Shown here piece after piece: positions 33,964 to 36,104 of a DNA stretch of 36,104 nucleotides (within the stretch, counting starts at the first letter, position 1; each line of letters begins with the position of its first letter). The stretch is from Treponema sp. GTDB taxonomy: Bacteria; Spirochaetota; Spirochaetia; Treponematales; Breznakiellaceae. Both the position numbers and the translations under genes were made by a program. The stretch is taken from contig WRKT01000025.1 of assembly GCA_009777995.1 (NCBI GenBank), positions 1-36,104 of the forward strand. The letters run 5' to 3'. The notes under the pieces are model-generated. The model did not search any database. It was not told the DNA's origin and saw only the letters and a list, made by a program, of their open reading frames with translations.

Positions 33964-34364
33964 TGTACATGCTGGATACAGATATATGCATATTTATAAT
34001 TAAGAAAAAAACAAGAAATATTCTTGAAAAAATAAAGGCAAATTGGGAAAAAGGGTTATCTATTTCCGGTATTACCTTAGCTGAACTGGAATTTGGGATT
34101 GCAAATGCAGACGCTCTATATAAAGACAGAAATAAAGTAGCTCTAATGGAGTTTTTAACAATAATAAAAGTTGAGTGCTTTGATGAAAGAGCTGCCTACG
34201 AATTCGGTTTAATCAAAAAAGACTTAAAAGACAGAAACTGCCTAATTGGACCTTATGATATGCTTATCGGAGCACACGCAAAGTCTTTGGCCATGACTTT
34301 GGTAACAAATAATGAAAACGAGTTCAATCGAATTGCCGGGTTAAAAGTAGAAAACTGGACATAG
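33963..34364 (+). CDS. vapC: VapC-type PIN-domain toxin
   Basis: 133 residues. PIN ribonuclease fold: M-L-D-T-D-I-C (first acidic D5 with D7), S-G-I-T-L-A-E-L-E-F-G (acidic E in the middle), G-P-Y-D-M-L-I-G-A-H-A (third acidic D) and a late T-N-N-E-N-E-F. These are the usual metal-binding acidic residues of VapC, which cleaves RNA, often initiator tRNA or rRNA; the target here is unknown. Translation is coupled to vapB by the 1-nt overlap. The leader of the second Rpn-like gene begins 6 nt after the stop. Confidence 0.92.
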   Translation: MYMLDTDICIFIIKKKTRNILEKIKANWEKGLSISGITLAELEFGIANADALYKDRNKVALMEFLTIIKVECFDERAAYEFGLIKKDLKDRNCLIGPYDMLIGAHAKSLAMTLVTNNENEFNRIAGLKVENWT

Positions 34365-34370
34365 TTTTTT

Positions 34371-34456
34371 CCAAGCACTTGGGTAAATAAGTCTATTTTT
34401 CTCAATTTTTTTCTAATATTTTAAAGTAAAAACGTATTTTTACCCCGTATACAGGT
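34371..34456 (+). repeat. Duplicated leader of Rpn-like gene, copy 2
   Basis: Near-identical to 27109-27196. It begins with the exact palindrome CCAAG-CA-CTTGG, where copy 1 has the near-palindrome with TG at the centre, and runs into the ATG of the second nuclease gene. Confidence 0.85.
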
Positions 34457-35302
34457 ATGGAAAAAATAAATACAGACCGGTCAGGGATTGCCTGGCACCC
34501 GGGATTAGAAGGTGTAATGGAAATGGAAATTGATGAGCTTAAAGTTTTTCTTGAGGTCAAGGCAACAGAGCTTCAACTCACAACAGAACCTCTAAGGATT
34601 GACTGTATCATCATAAAAAAGGTTAAAAATGCAGTAATTACAAAAAAAATCTTTGCTATTTTTAAAGGTGTGAACATTATCGAGTACAAAAGCCCTGATG
34701 ATTATATAGCCGTAGAAGATTTTTACAAAGTTTATGCCTATGCATGCCTTTATATCAGTTTAAGGAGGGTGCCTGCAACTGATATTACAATTTCATTCAT
34801 AAATAGCAGGTATCCCAGAGAGCTTTTCACACATTTTCAAGAAATTCGAGGATATAAGGTTGAAGAAAAGTCGCCCGGGATATATATTGTAAGTGGAGAT
34901 ATCTTTCCAATTCAGGTAATTAACAACCGAAAGCTTCCTTTGGAGGAAAACTTTTGGTTAAGGAGCTTTGATAATAGGCAAAGTGTTGATGAGGTACGTT
35001 GGCTCCTGGACGACAAAGAAAAACAGGAAAAGGCGAAACGTTATAAGGCCTTTTTGGATGTTTATACGAGAGCAAACGCAGAAAGTTTTAAGGAGGTAAT
35101 TAAGATGAGTGGTTCAACATTGACATTTGATCAGGTTCTCGAAGATGCAGGTTTAACTGCAAAGTGGGAAGCCAAGGGCGAGGAGAAAAATGCCTGTGAG
35201 GCAGCCATGAGAATGTTACAGAAAGGGTATTCTCATGAAGAAATTTCAGAATTATTGGCGCTTAGCCTTGAAAAGATCCAAGAATTATCGGAATCTTTGT
35301 AG
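34457..35302 (+). CDS. Rpn-like PD-(D/E)XK nuclease, copy 2
   Basis: 281 residues, closely related to the gene at 27197 over its whole length, with a few extra residues near 37 and near 245. Active-site pattern D49 (R-I-D-C-I-I) and E76-Y-K78, followed by D-F-Y-K-V-Y-A-Y. The C-terminal helical repeat (E-E-I-S-E-L, L-S-L-E-K-I-Q-E-L) is shared with copy 1 and the remnant at 26214. It converges with OMP C on a bidirectional terminator. It appears intact, so this family is kept in two working copies and one fragment in the locus. Role in recombination is inferred. Confidence 0.8.
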   Translation: MEKINTDRSGIAWHPGLEGVMEMEIDELKVFLEVKATELQLTTEPLRIDCIIIKKVKNAVITKKIFAIFKGVNIIEYKSPDDYIAVEDFYKVYAYACLYISLRRVPATDITISFINSRYPRELFTHFQEIRGYKVEEKSPGIYIVSGDIFPIQVINNRKLPLEENFWLRSFDNRQSVDEVRWLLDDKEKQEKAKRYKAFLDVYTRANAESFKEVIKMSGSTLTFDQVLEDAGLTAKWEAKGEEKNACEAAMRMLQKGYSHEEISELLALSLEKIQELSESL

Positions 35303-35340
35303 AAAACAAGTACTTTTCAAGTACCTTACAAGACATAAAC

Positions 35341-35369
35341 AAAAAAAACCGGCCCTAGGGCCGGTTTTT
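35341..35369. terminator. Bidirectional terminator between Rpn-like copy 2 and OMP C
   Basis: Perfect stem CCGGCCC/GGGCCGG with a 2-nt centre (TA), A-run before and T-run after. Serves both convergent genes. Confidence 0.92.
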
Positions 35370-35409
35370 AGTCAGAAACTAGTGTTTTAACAGATTAGAA
35401 GTTCAACTG
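35342..35409 (-). repeat. Inverted repeat IR2, right copy (3' end and terminator of OMP C)
   Basis: Reverse complement is nearly identical to 26106-26173 at the end of OMP A, including the last codons, stop, the ACTAGT-containing spacer and the terminator. Confidence 0.88.
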
Positions 35410-36104
35410 ATAGCCTACATAAGCACCGAAAGTTGTACCCTTCTCTGCTGCTCCACCGACAGAAGTATTTGCGTTTCCACTGCTCATATCTGCAGCAATA
35501 TATCCACCAAGCTCAACTTGCTGGTTGGCAGCTACTCTTAACTGTACTGAGGGTTTGATATGTAAGAAAGAATTGTCTGCATTGTAGGTTGAGCTTCTGC
35601 GGAATAGGACACCCCAGTTACCGAAAGCAGTAGCAGTACCTGAGAAAGTAGCACCCCTTGCATAACCCACTTCAAGACGCGGCAACACATTGGTAATACC
35701 TCTGTAGTTGAACCATGCAGTTGCGGTGATAACAGGATCAACATTTGCCTCTAGCATACTTGTCATATATTCAGCATTTATACCAATTGTGACATCATCC
35801 TGCACCGAACCGTAGGGGACTATAAGATCAAGTCTGCCTTGGAAGTTGCCTCTTTCGCTGAAGGAATCAAGTCTGCTTAAGATGAATTCACCATAAATAT
35901 CAATGAACGGAAGTGCCGGTGTATAGAAAGTAATTGTTGAACTAATTGCATTTGCTTCCAGTTCAGTATCATAACTAAGCCTCAAGTTAGCGACTGCAGT
36001 AAGTAAATTGGCCATTGCTAATCTGGCTGCTAAAGTAGCAGTGAAGGGGTTATCTACCCATGCCTTGTTGTCTGCAATTGAGGTATAGCCTGTATCAGAT
36101 GCTG
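35395..36104 (-). CDS. Outer-membrane beta-barrel protein C (5' end beyond the window)
   Basis: About 236 codons visible. The frame stays open past the internal Met at 36015 to the window edge, so the start is outside. Related to OMP A: the shared R-V-A-A-N-Q, Y-N-A-D-N-S-F, P-S-V and S-V-G-G-A-x-E-x-G-T elements, and a terminal aromatic Y-Q-L-N-F expected for an outer-membrane barrel. Same orientation as OMP B, opposite to A. It converges with Rpn-like copy 2. I predict, but cannot see, that its 5' end carries the same signal-peptide sequence as A and B. Confidence 0.82.
   Translation of the reverse strand, partial: ASDTGYTSIADNKAWVDNPFTATLAARLAMANLLTAVANLRLSYDTELEANAISSTITFYTPALPFIDIYGEFILSRLDSFSERGNFQGRLDLIVPYGSVQDDVTIGINAEYMTSMLEANVDPVITATAWFNYRGITNVLPRLEVGYARGATFSGTATAFGNWGVLFRRSSTYNADNSFLHIKPSVQLRVAANQQVELGGYIAADMSSGNANTSVGGAAEKGTTFGAYVGYQLNF

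Noticed and set aside
26145-35369. The three CCGGCC hairpins as recombination sites
   Set aside because: Each has flanking A- and T-runs and lies between convergent genes, which is fully explained by bidirectional termination.
23907-36104. Integron with toxin-antitoxin cassettes
   Set aside because: The recombinase lacks the IntI-specific insertion, cassettes do not share orientation, and no repeated attC-like sites were found between genes; the GC-rich hairpins are terminators.
1-36104. CRISPR array, tRNA or rRNA genes
   Set aside because: No regularly spaced repeat, no tRNA-like cloverleaf and no rRNA-like stretch was recognised on reading both strands.

Overview
The window looks like a spirochaete chromosome, most likely a gut-associated Treponema or close relative. 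The evidence is Treponema-style signal peptides and relaxed lipoboxes, expanded families of hybrid histidine kinases with periplasmic binding domains, a MurE whose specificity motif is not the classical diaminopimelate one, and PD-(D/E)XK nucleases of the Rpn-like type common in host-associated treponemes. The genus is an inference. No rRNA, tRNA or CRISPR array was seen.

Region 1 (1-2178, + strand) holds the 3' part of a GlcD-type flavin oxidase and an LEA14-like lipoprotein. Region 2 (2175-16723, - strand) is a tightly packed run of five hybrid histidine kinases, about 14.5 kb. Three carry a lipobox and two periplasmic binding domains (a BvgS/EvgS-like layout), one is a short membrane kinase, and the last is cytosolic with a receiver at each end. 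Two have HPt domains. None carries a DNA-binding or other output domain, so the final output lies outside the operon or is the cytosolic kinase itself. Region 3 (16784-23814) is housekeeping: epmA-murD (-), a FecR-domain protein and a DUF2804 protein (+), and pfkA-murE (-).

Region 4 (23907-36104) is an AT-richer accessory locus and the most interesting part. A tyrosine recombinase gene ends 12 nt before an outer-membrane beta-barrel gene (OMP A). A second barrel gene (OMP B) lies 3 kb away in the opposite orientation. Their first 21 codons plus the bases just upstream are identical as an inverted repeat (66 nt exact, 72 nt with one mismatch), although the mature proteins are strongly diverged. 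A third barrel gene (OMP C) runs off the right edge and shares a near-identical inverted 3' flank with OMP A. Each barrel gene converges on a bidirectional terminator with an Rpn-like nuclease gene (two intact, one reduced to its last 25 codons). This layout predicts a recombinase-driven inversion that exchanges which barrel is joined to the recombinase-proximal expression site.

Between the barrel modules sit toxin-antitoxin-like and possible defence genes: a HEPN/MNT pair, a DUF6036-like nucleotidyltransferase with a small partner, a VapBC pair with a clear promoter and operator, and a four-gene operon. That operon starts with an AAA_14/DUF4143 ATPase that appears to be leaderless behind an operator-like inverted repeat. 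It also contains an unusual protein joining a GHKL-type ATPase fold to an HExxH metallopeptidase motif.
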